A DNA stretch of 64,000 bases from Gaetbulibacter_A aestuarii (GCF_039537665.1 NZ_BAABAY010000001.1:930001-994000); one strand, 5' to 3'. Positions 27,748 to 36,137 are shown, counted from the stretch's first letter. Notes: generated from the letters alone by a model not told the origin. A program made the numbers and translations.

Positions 27748-28488
27748 TTATAACATTTGAGATATTTTGTTCTGAAAGGCAAAGAAGGCACGTTTAGATG
27801 CTTTTTCTTCAGCTTTTTTCTTAGAAGTTGCCCGGGCTTTTGATATGACCTTCCCATCAATGGAAAGTTTCACAGAGAAATGACGAACCTCATCGTTTCC
27901 GGTATCTTCGTATACATTGTAGTCGAAGGTTTTCTTTTCTTTTTGGCACCATTCAATCAGCAAACTTTTATAACTGATCACTTTTCCTTCTAAGGTTTCA
28001 ATATCCACATAAGGAAGAATGACGCGTTTGTAAATAAATTTTTCGCAATGTTTATAACCGCGGTCTAAAAATATGGCGCCAACCAGAGCCTCGAAGAGAT
28101 TGCCGTGAATATTATCGCCAAATTGTCCGGCAGGAATTTTACTTTTCACCATTTGAATGAGATTGAGCTCTTTTCCGAGTTCGTTCAAATGTTCGCGACT
28201 TACAACTTTCGAACGCATTTTGGTAAGGTAACCTTCATCGCCATCGGGAGCTTCCAAATAAAGGTGCGAGGCAATTACGGCACTCAGCATGGCATCCCCT
28301 AAAAATTCTAAACGCTCGTAGTTAATGGCGTTACCACCTTCATCTTTAAGATTCATAGATCGGTGGGTAAACGCCTTGTCGTAGACCTTTATATTTCTCG
28401 GTTTAAAGCCCAGGATCTTTCGTAAAGTCATAAAAAAATTCCCGTTACGTTTGGAACGGGAATTTAATATGTTTCGAATGCTTTTCAT
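27748..28488 (-). CDS. rnc: ribonuclease III
   Basis: The RNase III signature ERLEFLGDA is at residues 58-66 and the second acidic cluster (LFEALVGAIFLDRGY) follows near 128-142; the C-terminal double-stranded RNA-binding domain occupies about 170-240 (SYKSLLIEWCQKEKKTFDYN ... KKKAEEKASKRAFFAF). It cleaves double-stranded RNA in rRNA and mRNA processing. A basic N-terminal extension of about 20 residues is present, with an alternative Met at residue 20. It lies downstream of fabF, as usual in this phylum. Confidence 0.96.
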   Translation of the reverse strand: MKSIRNILNSRSKRNGNFFMTLRKILGFKPRNIKVYDKAFTHRSMNLKDEGGNAINYERLEFLGDAMLSAVIASHLYLEAPDGDEGYLTKMRSKVVSREHLNELGKELNLIQMVKSKIPAGQFGDNIHGNLFEALVGAIFLDRGYKHCEKFIYKRVILPYVDIETLEGKVISYKSLLIEWCQKEKKTFDYNVYEDTGNDEVRHFSVKLSIDGKVISKARATSKKKAEEKASKRAFFAFQNKISQML

Positions 28489-28581
28489 CTGAGGAGTAAA
28501 TGTATTAATTTATTGTCAGATGAGGTAAACCAGAGGTATCTTTCATAAAGTAAAAAATATTTTGGCCTATTGCATTACAAT

Positions 28582-29832
28582 TTAATCTACTTTTTTAAAT
28601 AATACACAGGCATTGTGACCGCCAAAACCAAATGTATTACTCATTGCTACATGAACGTCGCGCTTTTGAGCTTTGTTTAACGTTAAATTCAATGATGGAT
28701 CAATGTTCTCATCTACAGTGGTGTGGTTAATGGTTGGCGGTACCATACCATATTCCATAGCCATTATTGTAGAAATAGCTTCTATAGCTCCGGCAGCACC
28801 AAGAAGGTGACCGGTCATTGATTTTGTTGAATTAATATTAATGTTCTTAGCGTGACTTCCAAATACGTCTGAAATTGCTTTAAGCTCAGCCACGTCACCA
28901 AGCGGTGTTGAAGTACCATGTGTATTAATATGGTCTACATCTTCGGGCTTAAGGCCGGCATTTTCCAAACAATTTTTCATTACGGCGATAACACCGATGC
29001 CATCCGGATGAGGTGCTGTCATATGATAAGCATCAGAAGATAAACCACCTCCTAAGAACTCGGCATAAATTTTAGCACCGCGGGCTTTTGCATGCTCGTA
29101 CTCTTCAAGAACAAGAGCTCCGGCTCCTTCACCTAGAACAAATCCATCACGCGTAGCGTCAAATGGACGAGAGGCTGTTTCCGGACTTTCGTTTCTTGTA
29201 GAGAGGGCGTGCATGGCATTAAAACCACCCATACCGGCTATGGTTACTGCAGCTTCGCTTCCTCCGGTAACAACCACGTCGCAATGACCCAAACGAATTT
29301 GGTTAAGTGCATCGAACATAGCGTTTGCCGAGGAGGCACAGGCAGAAACCGTTGTGTAATTTGGTCCCATAAAACCGTGTTTTATGGAAATGTTTGCTGG
29401 TGCAATATCAGCAATCATTTTAGGAATAAAGAAAGGGTTGAATCGCGGTGTTCCATCACCTGAAGCGAAGTTTAAAACTTCATCTTGGAAGGTTTCAAGT
29501 CCCCCGATTCCGGCACCCCATATAACACCAACACGCAATTTGTTTACCACGTTAAGATCAAGTTTGGCATCTGCAATAGCTTCATCAGAAGCGACCATGG
29601 CATATTGTGCAAACCTATCCATTTTACGGGCTTCCTTGCGATCAAGGAAATCAGTTGCGTTAAAGTTTTTCAGCTCGCAAGCGAACTTTGTTTTAAACTT
29701 TTCGGTATCAAAATATGTTATAGGCGCAGCACCACTTTTTCCACTAACCAGCCCTTCCCAATACTCATCCTTGGTATTGCCAATTGGTGTTAAAGCCCCT
29801 AATCCTGTGACTACAACTCGCTTTAATTCCAT
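28582..29832 (-). CDS. fabF: beta-ketoacyl-ACP synthase II
   Basis: A 416-residue condensing enzyme with the catalytic cysteine in TTVSACASSANAMF (about residue 164), the two histidines in NTHGTSTPLGD and KSMTGHLLGAAG, and the C-terminal SNTFGFGGHN. It extends acyl-ACP with malonyl-ACP in fatty acid synthesis. It sits 18 bases downstream of acpP and shares that gene's promoter; rnc follows. Confidence 0.97.
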   Translation of the reverse strand: MELKRVVVTGLGALTPIGNTKDEYWEGLVSGKSGAAPITYFDTEKFKTKFACELKNFNATDFLDRKEARKMDRFAQYAMVASDEAIADAKLDLNVVNKLRVGVIWGAGIGGLETFQDEVLNFASGDGTPRFNPFFIPKMIADIAPANISIKHGFMGPNYTTVSACASSANAMFDALNQIRLGHCDVVVTGGSEAAVTIAGMGGFNAMHALSTRNESPETASRPFDATRDGFVLGEGAGALVLEEYEHAKARGAKIYAEFLGGGLSSDAYHMTAPHPDGIGVIAVMKNCLENAGLKPEDVDHINTHGTSTPLGDVAELKAISDVFGSHAKNININSTKSMTGHLLGAAGAIEAISTIMAMEYGMVPPTINHTTVDENIDPSLNLTLNKAQKRDVHVAMSNTFGFGGHNACVLFKKVD

Positions 29833-29850
29833 AAAGTGTTTGTGCTTTTC

Positions 29851-30084
29851 TTATTTTGCTTCTTCTATATAAGATATAGCTTGACCAACTGTTGCAATGT
29901 TCTCAGCTTGATCGTCTGGAATCTGGATATCGAATTCTTTTTCGAATTCCATTATTAATTCCACAGTGTCTAAAGAGTCTGCTCCCAGATCGTTAGTGAA
30001 GCTTGCCTCAGCAACAACTTCGTTTTCATCAACGCCTAGTTTGTCTACGATAATCGCTTTTACTCTTGATGCAATGTCTGACAT
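29851..30084 (-). CDS. acpP: acyl carrier protein
   Basis: This is a standard 77-residue acidic ACP with the phosphopantetheine attachment serine in LGADSLDTVEL (Ser37). First gene of the acpP-fabF-rnc cluster, with a well-formed promoter 33-61 bases upstream. It carries the growing acyl chain in fatty acid synthesis and is one of the best-supported calls in the window. Confidence 0.98.
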   Translation of the reverse strand: MSDIASRVKAIIVDKLGVDENEVVAEASFTNDLGADSLDTVELIMEFEKEFDIQIPDDQAENIATVGQAISYIEEAK

Positions 30085-30116
30085 AATCTTTTTAATTTAA
30101 GGTTTTAATTAGTTGG

Positions 30117-30145
30117 CAAAAATAAAAAACTTTATTTTAAATCAA
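30117..30145 (-). promoter_or_regulatory. acpP promoter (TTG-N18-TATTTTTG)
   Basis: Read on the minus strand: TTG, 18 bases, then TATTTTTG, a full match to the Bacteroidota -33/-7 consensus. The -7 element is 33 bases ahead of the acpP ATG, so the leader would be about 25 nt. Confidence 0.75.
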
Positions 30146-30344
30146 CGGAATAGTTAAAAAATGTGTTTGTAATTTACTAAAATTACTTTTAAGTATTTCT
30201 AATTTTGCCTGTAATTGTTAATAATTATTCTTTTTTTTGTTTGATTATAATGAAAAAGTAAGCCTCAAAAATCAATATTTACAGACTGCCTTTTTTAAAT
30301 TTTAAAAATCGGCGCAAAAAAAGTAAAAAATACCAAGACTACAA

Positions 30345-30911
30345 ATGAAACGTATTGTTGTTTTTGCCTCCGGAAGTGGAACCAACGCTGAAAATTTGAT
30401 TCGTTATTTTAAAACGAAGCCTGATATTGCTGTGGTTCAGGTGCTTAGTAATAATCCAAAGGCCAAAGTATTAGATCGCGCTAAAAATCTGGAAGTGAGC
30501 GCCCTGTCGTTTAATCGCGAGGCATTTTCAAAATCAGATGACGTTCTGAATATATTGAAAGCCACAAAGCCGGACCTCATCGTTTTGGCTGGTTTTCTCT
30601 GGAAGATCCCGGAGCATATTCTTAGAGCATTTCCCGATAAACTGGTAAATATTCATCCAGCATTATTACCAAAACATGGAGGAAAGGGGATGTATGGTAT
30701 GCATGTTCATGAGGCCGTTGTTGCAAATAAAGAAACGGAAACAGGGATCACCATACATTATGTAAATGAACATTATGATGAGGGTGCCATTATTTTTCAG
30801 GCTAAATGCGCCGTGTTACCAACAGATACGGCGGAGGATGTGGCGGCTAAGATTCATGAACTGGAGATGGAACATTTTCCGAAAGTGGTGGAAGGGTTGT
30901 TACAGGATTAA
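30345..30911 (+). CDS. purN: phosphoribosylglycinamide formyltransferase
   Basis: The 188-residue protein begins KRIVVFASGSGTNAENLIRYF, the phosphate-binding GSG-N of GART, and carries LVNIHPALLPKHGGKGMYG with the catalytic Asn/His and ETGITIHYVNEHYDEG with the catalytic Asp. It transfers a formyl group from 10-formyl-THF to GAR in purine synthesis. It is transcribed away from acpP; purF lies about 2 kb downstream, a looser purine cluster. Confidence 0.95.
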   Translation: MKRIVVFASGSGTNAENLIRYFKTKPDIAVVQVLSNNPKAKVLDRAKNLEVSALSFNREAFSKSDDVLNILKATKPDLIVLAGFLWKIPEHILRAFPDKLVNIHPALLPKHGGKGMYGMHVHEAVVANKETETGITIHYVNEHYDEGAIIFQAKCAVLPTDTAEDVAAKIHELEMEHFPKVVEGLLQD

Positions 30912-30954
30912 TTTTGATGAGGTTTTTTCGCTGGCGCTCTGAATCAAAAACAAA

Positions 30955-31041
30955 TTGTCATTACGAGGAGCTTGCGACGTGGTAATCTCATGATGGGAGT
31001 TATAATTAAAAAGATTGCTTCATGTTGTTCGTAATGACGAA
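30955..31041. repeat. 82-bp palindromic repeat, copy 1
   Basis: GTCATTACGA (30957-30966) and TCGTAATGAC (31029-31038) are perfect inverted ends of an 82-bp unit. The same unit recurs in direct orientation at 31283-31364. Similarity between copies extends about 40 bases further upstream (ATGAG...TTCGCTGG...GAATCAAAAACAA). No coding sequence inside. Confidence 0.85.
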
Positions 31042-31053
31042 ACCTGGCAAAGA

Positions 31054-31175
31054 AGCCCGCGTTAGGCCTGCCTGCCGGGCAGGCAGGGATAGTAGCGGAA
31101 AGCCCACAGCGAGGCACGAGCGCGGACTTGCAGCGGATAGCCCGACCGAGCTTTTAGCTTGGGAACGCCCAAAAC
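31054..31175. repeat. GC-rich dispersed repeat, related to the one after dinB
   Basis: It shares GCGTTAG, GCGGAAAGC and AACGCCCAAAA landmarks with 25604-25700 but has a different filling: a strong stem CTGCCTGCC/GGCAGGCAG near 31068-31087 and CGAGCGCGGACTTGCAGCGG in the middle. It lies between the two 82-bp palindromic repeats, so the purN-rnhA gap is a composite of at least three repeat units. Confidence 0.75.
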
Positions 31176-31282
31176 ATCAAGCAAAATAGAATTGATGTCA
31201 TTCAGAAGGAACGCCGTGACTGAAGATTCTATCAATATAATAAATGAGATTCTTCGCTGGTGTTATGAATCAAAAACAAGTT

Positions 31283-31364
31283 GTCATTACGAGGAACTTG
31301 TGACGTGGTAATCTCATGATAGGCGTTATAATTAGAAAGATTGCTTCACCTTGTTCGCAATGAC
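31283..31364. repeat. 82-bp palindromic repeat, copy 2
   Basis: The second copy is about 90 percent identical to copy 1 by eye, with ends GTCATTACGA and TCGCAATGAC (one mismatch in the palindrome). It finishes only 8 bases before the rnhA start codon, so it forms the rnhA leader. Another short TGTCATTCAGAAGGA ... GAGATTCTTCGCTGG element lies just upstream (31197-31260). Confidence 0.85.
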
Positions 31365-31372
31365 GAAACATT

Positions 31373-32014
31373 ATGAGTACAAAAAAGAAAAAATATTATA
31401 CCGTTTGGAAAGGCCATCATACCGGTGTTTTTGAAAGTTGGGACGATTGCAAAGCGCAGATCAAAAATTTTCAAGGGGCGCAATACAAAGCCTTTCCTAC
31501 TTTTGAAGCGGCTAAAAAAGCTTTGAAAGGTAATTACAGAGATTATGTGGGAAAGGATAAAACCTTTACCAGCGAACTTTCTGAAGCACAATTAAAGAAA
31601 ATTGGTATGCCTAATTTAAATTCTATTTGTGTGGATGCTGCCTCTAGCGGAAATCCCGGGAAAATGGAATACCGTGGTGTAGATACCAAAACTAGAAAAC
31701 AACTTTTTATTCAAGGACCGTTTGAAGAAGGCACTAACAACATTGGTGAGTTCTTAGCTATCGTGCATGGTTTGGCCTTATTAAAAAAGAAAGAAAGCAA
31801 TCGGATTATTTACACGGATTCTAAAACGGCTATCAGCTGGGTCAAGAAAAAGAAATGCAATACCAAACTAGCGCGAACTAAAAAGAATGAAGCTCTTTTC
31901 GAATTGGTTGACCGTGCTGTAGATTGGTTGAAAAACAATGCGTACACCACGACCATTGTTAAGTGGGAAACCAAGGCCTGGGGTGAAATTCCTGCGGATT
32001 TTGGACGGAAATAA
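31373..32014 (+). CDS. rnhA: ribonuclease HI with N-terminal viroplasmin domain
   Basis: Residues 6-50 form a caulimovirus-viroplasmin-like domain (KYYTVWKGHHTGVFESWDDC, QYKAFPTFEAAKKAL) that in eukaryotic RNase H1 binds the RNA-DNA hybrid. The catalytic domain follows with the four acidic positions in SICVDAASSGNPG, NIGEFLAIVHGLAL, IIYTDSKTAISWV and EIPADFG. The enzyme removes RNA from RNA-DNA hybrids. At 213 residues it matches the two-domain Bacteroidota form. Its leader is formed by the 82-bp repeat, which could influence expression. Confidence 0.93.
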   Translation: MSTKKKKYYTVWKGHHTGVFESWDDCKAQIKNFQGAQYKAFPTFEAAKKALKGNYRDYVGKDKTFTSELSEAQLKKIGMPNLNSICVDAASSGNPGKMEYRGVDTKTRKQLFIQGPFEEGTNNIGEFLAIVHGLALLKKKESNRIIYTDSKTAISWVKKKKCNTKLARTKKNEALFELVDRAVDWLKNNAYTTTIVKWETKAWGEIPADFGRK

Positions 32015-32064
32015 CCAAATCTCAATTCTCAAAAATATAGTTTTAATTAGCATTTAAAAAGACG

Positions 32065-32072
32065 TATATTTG
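32065..32072 (+). promoter_or_regulatory. -7 element for the PfkB kinase gene
   Basis: TATATTTG fits TAnnTTTG exactly and lies 23 bases before the ATG. No clear TTG is seen at the -33 position, so only half of the promoter is supported. Confidence 0.5.
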
Positions 32073-32095
32073 CCCATTAATTGGATATCTAATTT

Positions 32096-33022
32096 ATGGG
32101 TAAATTAGTAATTGTAGGTACTGTAGCTTTTGACGCGATTGAAACGCCATTTGGTAAAACCGATAAAATACTCGGTGGCGCCGCAACTTTTATTGGTCTT
32201 GCTGCCTCATATTTTGGGGTTGATGCCGCAGCGGTTTCTGTTGTTGGTGGCGATTTTCCGCAAGACTATCTGGACATGCTTTCCAATAAAAATATAGATA
32301 TTTCCGGTATTGAAATTGTAAAAGAAGGTAAAACCTTTTTTTGGAGCGGTCGGTACCACAATGATATGAATTCCCGAGATACGCTGGTAACAGAGCTTAA
32401 TACTCTGGCAGACTTCAATCCGAAAGTTCCTAAAAATTATCAGGACGCCGATGTGGTGATGCTTGGTAATCTTCATCCGTTAGTGCAAGCTAGTGTGTTG
32501 GATCAAATGACTCAAAAACCTAAATTAGTGGTTTTGGATACCATGAATTTCTGGATGGATTGTGCCTGGGACGATCTGATGAATGTAATTAAGCGCGTGG
32601 ATGTTATCACCATTAATGATGAAGAAGCTCGCCAACTTACGGGAGAATATTCTTTAGTAGTTGCAGCTCGTAAAATTCACGACATGGGTCCTAAATATGT
32701 AGTAATCAAAAAAGGAGAGCACGGCGCCTTGTTGTTTCATAAAGATGATGTGTTCTTTGCACCTGCCTTGCCACTGGAAGAGGTTTTTGATCCTACCGGC
32801 GCGGGTGATACCTTTGCTGGAGGCTTTACCGGTTATCTGGCAAAAACGGGAGATATCTCCTTTGAAAACATGAAGAATGCTGTAATTTACGGCTCAACCC
32901 TGGCCTCATTCTGTGTTGAAAAGTTTGGCACAGAGCGCATGCAAAAGCTCTCGAACGATGAGGTTCAGAAACGCTTGATGCAGTTTAAAGAATTAACGCA
33001 ATTTGAAATAGAATTATCATAA
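32096..33022 (+). CDS. PfkB family carbohydrate/nucleoside kinase
   Basis: The 308-residue protein has the PfkB signatures: GGAATFIGLAASYFGVDAA at the N-terminus and the active-site motif DPTGAGDTFAGGFTGYL near residue 225, with the catalytic Asp in GAGD. ITINDEEARQLTGEY and YVVIKKGEHGALL are typical of ribokinase relatives. Substrate is not evident; its constant neighbour purF suggests a ribose or nucleoside substrate, but that is only context. A terminator follows at 33027. Confidence 0.9.
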   Translation: MGKLVIVGTVAFDAIETPFGKTDKILGGAATFIGLAASYFGVDAAAVSVVGGDFPQDYLDMLSNKNIDISGIEIVKEGKTFFWSGRYHNDMNSRDTLVTELNTLADFNPKVPKNYQDADVVMLGNLHPLVQASVLDQMTQKPKLVVLDTMNFWMDCAWDDLMNVIKRVDVITINDEEARQLTGEYSLVVAARKIHDMGPKYVVIKKGEHGALLFHKDDVFFAPALPLEEVFDPTGAGDTFAGGFTGYLAKTGDISFENMKNAVIYGSTLASFCVEKFGTERMQKLSNDEVQKRLMQFKELTQFEIELS

Positions 33023-33026
33023 ACCA

Positions 33027-33054
33027 ACGCGCTCAAAAAAAGAGTGCGTTTTTT
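33027..33054 (+). terminator. intrinsic terminator after the PfkB kinase gene
   Basis: ACGCGCTC (33027-33034) pairs with GAGTGCGT (33042-33049, one G-U pair) around a loop of seven A, then T-rich. It separates the kinase gene from purF. Confidence 0.85.
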
Positions 33055-33150
33055 GTTAGGAAACCCACTAGAATGACACTAATACAAAATTCAATATTAA
33101 ATGATCGTTTTGATCTGTTGGATTTAAAAAAAAGGAATTGCTTTTAATAT

Positions 33151-35049
33151 ATGAGTGACGCTATAAAACACGAATGTGGTATCGCTGTGATACGGCTTCT
33201 GAAACCACTAGAGTATTACAAAGAAAAATATGGAACCGCTTTTTATGGGGTAAATAAAATGTACCTCATGATGGAAAAGCAACATAACCGGGGGCAGGAT
33301 GGTGCCGGCTTTGCCAGTATTAAACTAAACACTAAACCGGGGCAGCGCTACATAAGTCGTGTGCGTTCTGTGGCGCAGCAACCCATTCAGGATATCTTTG
33401 CCCAGATCAACCAGCGTATCAATGCGGAGTTGCAGGCACATCCCGAATATGCTGACGACGTTGCTGCTCAAAAGCAAAATATCCCTTATATCGGAGAGGT
33501 GTTATTAGGGCATGTGCGTTATGGTACTTTTGGCAAGAATAGCGTAGAAAGTGTGCATCCCTTTTTAAGACAGAACAACTGGATGCACCGAAACCTTATT
33601 ATGGCCGGAAACTTTAACATGACCAATGTAAAAGAACTCTTTAACAACCTGATCGAGTTAGGGCAGCATCCAAAAGAATATACCGATACCATAACTGTTA
33701 TGGAAAAAATCGGTCATTTTTTAGACGATGCCGTGAGTAAAATTTACAAGGATTTAAAGAAAGAAGGCTACAACAAACAACAGGCCTCACCACTTATTGC
33801 AGAACGTTTAAAGGTTTCAAAAATATTAAAACGTGCAGCGAAAAATTGGGATGGTGGTTATGCTATGGCCGGTTTAATTGGTCACGGTGATGCCTTTGTG
33901 TTGCGTGATCCTGCGGGCATTCGTCCGGCATATTACTATAAGGATGATGAAGTTGTCGTTGTAGCCTCTGAACGCCCTGTAATCCAAACAGCGTTCAATG
34001 TAAAGTTTGAAGATGTGCACGAATTAGATCCCGGTCATGCCATTATTACTAAAAAATCGGGCAAGGTAAGTATCAAGAAAATATTGGAACCGCTGGAACG
34101 GAAAGCCTGTTCTTTTGAGCGTATTTATTTTTCCAGAGGAAGTGATGCCGAAATTTATCATGAACGCAAAAAACTTGGGAAATTATTAATGCCTCAGGTA
34201 ATGAAAGCGATAGATGGTGATATTAAAAATACAGTATTCTCCTATATTCCCAACACGGCTGAAACCTCGTTTTACGGTATGGTAGAAACAGCTGAAAACG
34301 AATTGAACAAATCGAAGACAGATATTATCTTAAAAGGAAAACGCAGCCTTTCTGCGGAAAAAGTGACTGAGATTTTATCAGAGCGTATTCGCGTGGAAAA
34401 AATAGCAAACAAAGATGTGAAGCTTCGAACCTTTATAACCGAAGATAGCAGTCGGGATGATCTTGTAGCCCACGTTTATGACATCACCTATGGGGTGATA
34501 AAACCGGAAGATAACCTGGTGATTATTGATGATAGTATCGTTCGCGGAACCACTTTGAAGAAAAGTATTTTAAAAATGCTGGATCGATTGAATCCGAAGA
34601 AAATAGTGGTTGTTTCCTCGGCGCCACAGATCCGTTATCCTGATTGTTATGGTATTGATATGGCGAATTTGGAAAGCCTGATCGCATTTCAATCGGCTCT
34701 TGCCTTGTTAAAAGACAACAATAAATATCACATTGTTGATGATGTTTATAAAAAATGTAAAGAGCAAACCGATCTGGAGGACAAGCATGTACAAAACTTT
34801 GTAAAGGAAATTTATGATTCTTTCACTGATGAGCAGATTTCTGATAAAATGGCTGAATTATTAAGCGATGAATCTATTAATGCGGAAGTAAAAATTATTT
34901 TCCAATCGGTGGAAAATCTTCATCTGGCTTGTCCGAAGAATTTAGGCGACTGGTACTTCACCGGAGACTATCCAACCGTTGGTGGTAACCGTGTGGTTAA
35001 CAGGGCTTTTATCAACTTTTATGAAGGTAATAATGAACGTGCCTATTAA
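33151..35049 (+). CDS. purF: long-form amidophosphoribosyltransferase (class II glutamine amidotransferase)
   Basis: A 632-residue PurF homologue. The N-terminal glutaminase has its nucleophile at Cys9 (MSDAIKHECGIAVIR), so removal of an eight-residue propeptide is expected, as in other PurF proteins. VLLGHVRYGTFG and RDPAGIRPAYYYKDDE belong to the glutaminase, and the PRPP loop VIIDDSIVRGTTLKKSI (about residue 455) to the transferase. It is about 130 residues longer than E. coli PurF, with a long insert after HVRYGTFG and an extended C-terminus; this form is usual in Flavobacteriaceae. It makes phosphoribosylamine, the first purine step. Whether the genome has a second, standard purF cannot be seen here. 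Confidence 0.88.
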   Translation: MSDAIKHECGIAVIRLLKPLEYYKEKYGTAFYGVNKMYLMMEKQHNRGQDGAGFASIKLNTKPGQRYISRVRSVAQQPIQDIFAQINQRINAELQAHPEYADDVAAQKQNIPYIGEVLLGHVRYGTFGKNSVESVHPFLRQNNWMHRNLIMAGNFNMTNVKELFNNLIELGQHPKEYTDTITVMEKIGHFLDDAVSKIYKDLKKEGYNKQQASPLIAERLKVSKILKRAAKNWDGGYAMAGLIGHGDAFVLRDPAGIRPAYYYKDDEVVVVASERPVIQTAFNVKFEDVHELDPGHAIITKKSGKVSIKKILEPLERKACSFERIYFSRGSDAEIYHERKKLGKLLMPQVMKAIDGDIKNTVFSYIPNTAETSFYGMVETAENELNKSKTDIILKGKRSLSAEKVTEILSERIRVEKIANKDVKLRTFITEDSSRDDLVAHVYDITYGVIKPEDNLVIIDDSIVRGTTLKKSILKMLDRLNPKKIVVVSSAPQIRYPDCYGIDMANLESLIAFQSALALLKDNNKYHIVDDVYKKCKEQTDLEDKHVQNFVKEIYDSFTDEQISDKMAELLSDESINAEVKIIFQSVENLHLACPKNLGDWYFTGDYPTVGGNRVVNRAFINFYEGNNERAY

Positions 35050-35151
35050 TTATCGTTTTAACAAAAAAACGTTATTTAACTGAATAATTAGCATTTTATC
35101 TAAAAAAAATGCGTTTCATCTAAAAAATAATTTCATTCCACAAAATCAGCA

Positions 35152-35236
35152 TACATTAGTTTCACCATAACATAAGTAGGTTAAGTTCATGGTAGATTTG
35201 GGGCAAAAAAAGGTGAACTCTCGTTCGCCTTTTTTT
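35152..35236 (+). ncRNA. candidate small RNA, unit 1 of a tandem pair
   Basis: A -7-like TACATTAG (35152-35159) is followed 11 bases on by a unit reading CACCATAACATAAGTAGG, TTAAGTTCATGG, TAGATTTGGGGC, and closed by a terminator: AGGTGAAC pairs with GTTCGCCT, then seven T. The first part can fold as ACCAT/ATGGT. Unit 2, 215 bases downstream, matches this one at every position but one before the terminator. Predicted transcript about 74 nt. No reading frame is conserved. Confidence 0.5.
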
Positions 35237-35366
35237 ATGCTTAAAAGTGAAGCTTGCTGATATCATTTATGTTTTTCATTCATCTGTAAAATTAGATGAC
35301 GTGTTCCTTCTAAGCTAATATATACGCCGTTCAGCGAAAATATTTTATCAGTCTTTTTTAACAATA

Positions 35367-35450
35367 TATATTTACGCCACCATAACATAAGTAGGTTAAG
35401 TTTATGGTAGATTTGGGGCAAAAAGGTGAACATATCTTGTTCACCTTTTT
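35367..35450 (+). ncRNA. candidate small RNA, unit 2 of a tandem pair
   Basis: This repeats unit 1 with TTAAGTTTATGG in place of TTAAGTTCATGG. The -7-like element TATATTTA (35367-35374) is again 11 bases before CACCATAAC. The terminator stem AGGTGAAC/GTTCACCT is kept although its loop is different (ATATCTT instead of TCTC), the pattern expected if structure rather than loop sequence matters. The change T to C in the leader strengthens the ACCATAA/TTATGGT hairpin here. Confidence 0.5.
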
Positions 35451-35480
35451 CATTTTACAAACATTCAGTTTAAAGCAAAA

Positions 35481-35508
35481 AAAAGCAAACCAATTTGGTT
35501 TGCTTTTT
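35481..35508. terminator. bidirectional intrinsic terminator downstream of sod
   Basis: AAAAGCAAACC (35481-35491) pairs with GGTTTGCTTTT (35497-35507); both arms are flanked by A or T runs, so it can end transcription in either direction: that of sod on the minus strand and anything read through the tandem units on the plus strand. Confidence 0.85.
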
Positions 35509-35528
35509 TCAATTTTATCTTATCTGGA

Positions 35529-36137
35529 TTATTTGGCAGCGGCGTAACGACGCTCAACTTCATTCCAGTTAATAATTTCTGAGAACGCTTTGATATAATC
35601 AGGACGACGGTTCTGATAGTTTAGGTAATAAGCATGCTCCCAAACATCAATTCCTAAAATAGGAGTTCCTTGGCAACCTACACCCGGCATCAATGGATTA
35701 TCCTGGTTTGGTGTTGAGCAAACTTCTACCTTACCACCTTTGTGCACGCACAACCAGGCCCATCCGGAACCAAATTGCGAAGCGGCAGCATTACTAAATG
35801 CTTCGATAAAAGCTTCTTTAGAACCAAAAGCATCATTGATCGCATCTTTAAGTTCGCCGGAAAGATATCCGCGATCTTCAGGATTCATTACCGTCCAGAA
35901 TAACGCGTGGTTGTAAAAACCACCACCATTATTTCGCACGGCACTGTTGCTCATGTCTAGGTTTGTTAAAATATCTTCAATAGATTTACCCTCTAAATCC
36001 GTGCCTTCAATTGCGGCATTCAATTTAGTAGTATATCCTTGATGGTGTTTTGTATGGTGTATCTCCATTGTTCTTGCATCTATATTAGGCTCTAATGCAT
36101 CATAAGCATAGCCCAATTTTGGTAATTCAAAAGCCAT
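35529..36137 (-). CDS. sodA: superoxide dismutase (Fe/Mn type)
   Basis: The 202-residue protein has the metal ligands of the Fe/Mn family: the N-terminal histidine pair region EIHHTKHHQGYTTKLNAAIE, the NHALFWTVM histidine, and DVWEHAYYLNYQNRRPDYI with Asp and His. GSGWAWLCVHKGGKVEVCST and NQDNPLMPG are also typical. It converts superoxide to oxygen and peroxide in the cytoplasm. I cannot settle Fe against Mn from motifs. Single gene, own terminator; a TAAATTTG -7 element lies about 50 bases upstream. Confidence 0.95.
   Translation of the reverse strand: MAFELPKLGYAYDALEPNIDARTMEIHHTKHHQGYTTKLNAAIEGTDLEGKSIEDILTNLDMSNSAVRNNGGGFYNHALFWTVMNPEDRGYLSGELKDAINDAFGSKEAFIEAFSNAAASQFGSGWAWLCVHKGGKVEVCSTPNQDNPLMPGVGCQGTPILGIDVWEHAYYLNYQNRRPDYIKAFSEIINWNEVERRYAAAK

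Noticed and set aside
30955..31364. Two 82-bp repeats taken as inverted ends of an insertion sequence
   Set aside because: They are in direct orientation and the 240 bases between them hold no transposase or open frame; better explained as separate palindromic elements.
35203..35210. TAGATTTG inside the tandem units as the promoter of a very short RNA
   Set aside because: It matches TAnnTTTG, but would start transcription on the terminator stem and has no TTG 19 bases upstream; the elements 11 bases before the units fit better.
35163..35450. Tandem units read as a minimal CRISPR
   Set aside because: Only two copies, each carrying its own terminator, with a 140-base spacer and no cas genes.
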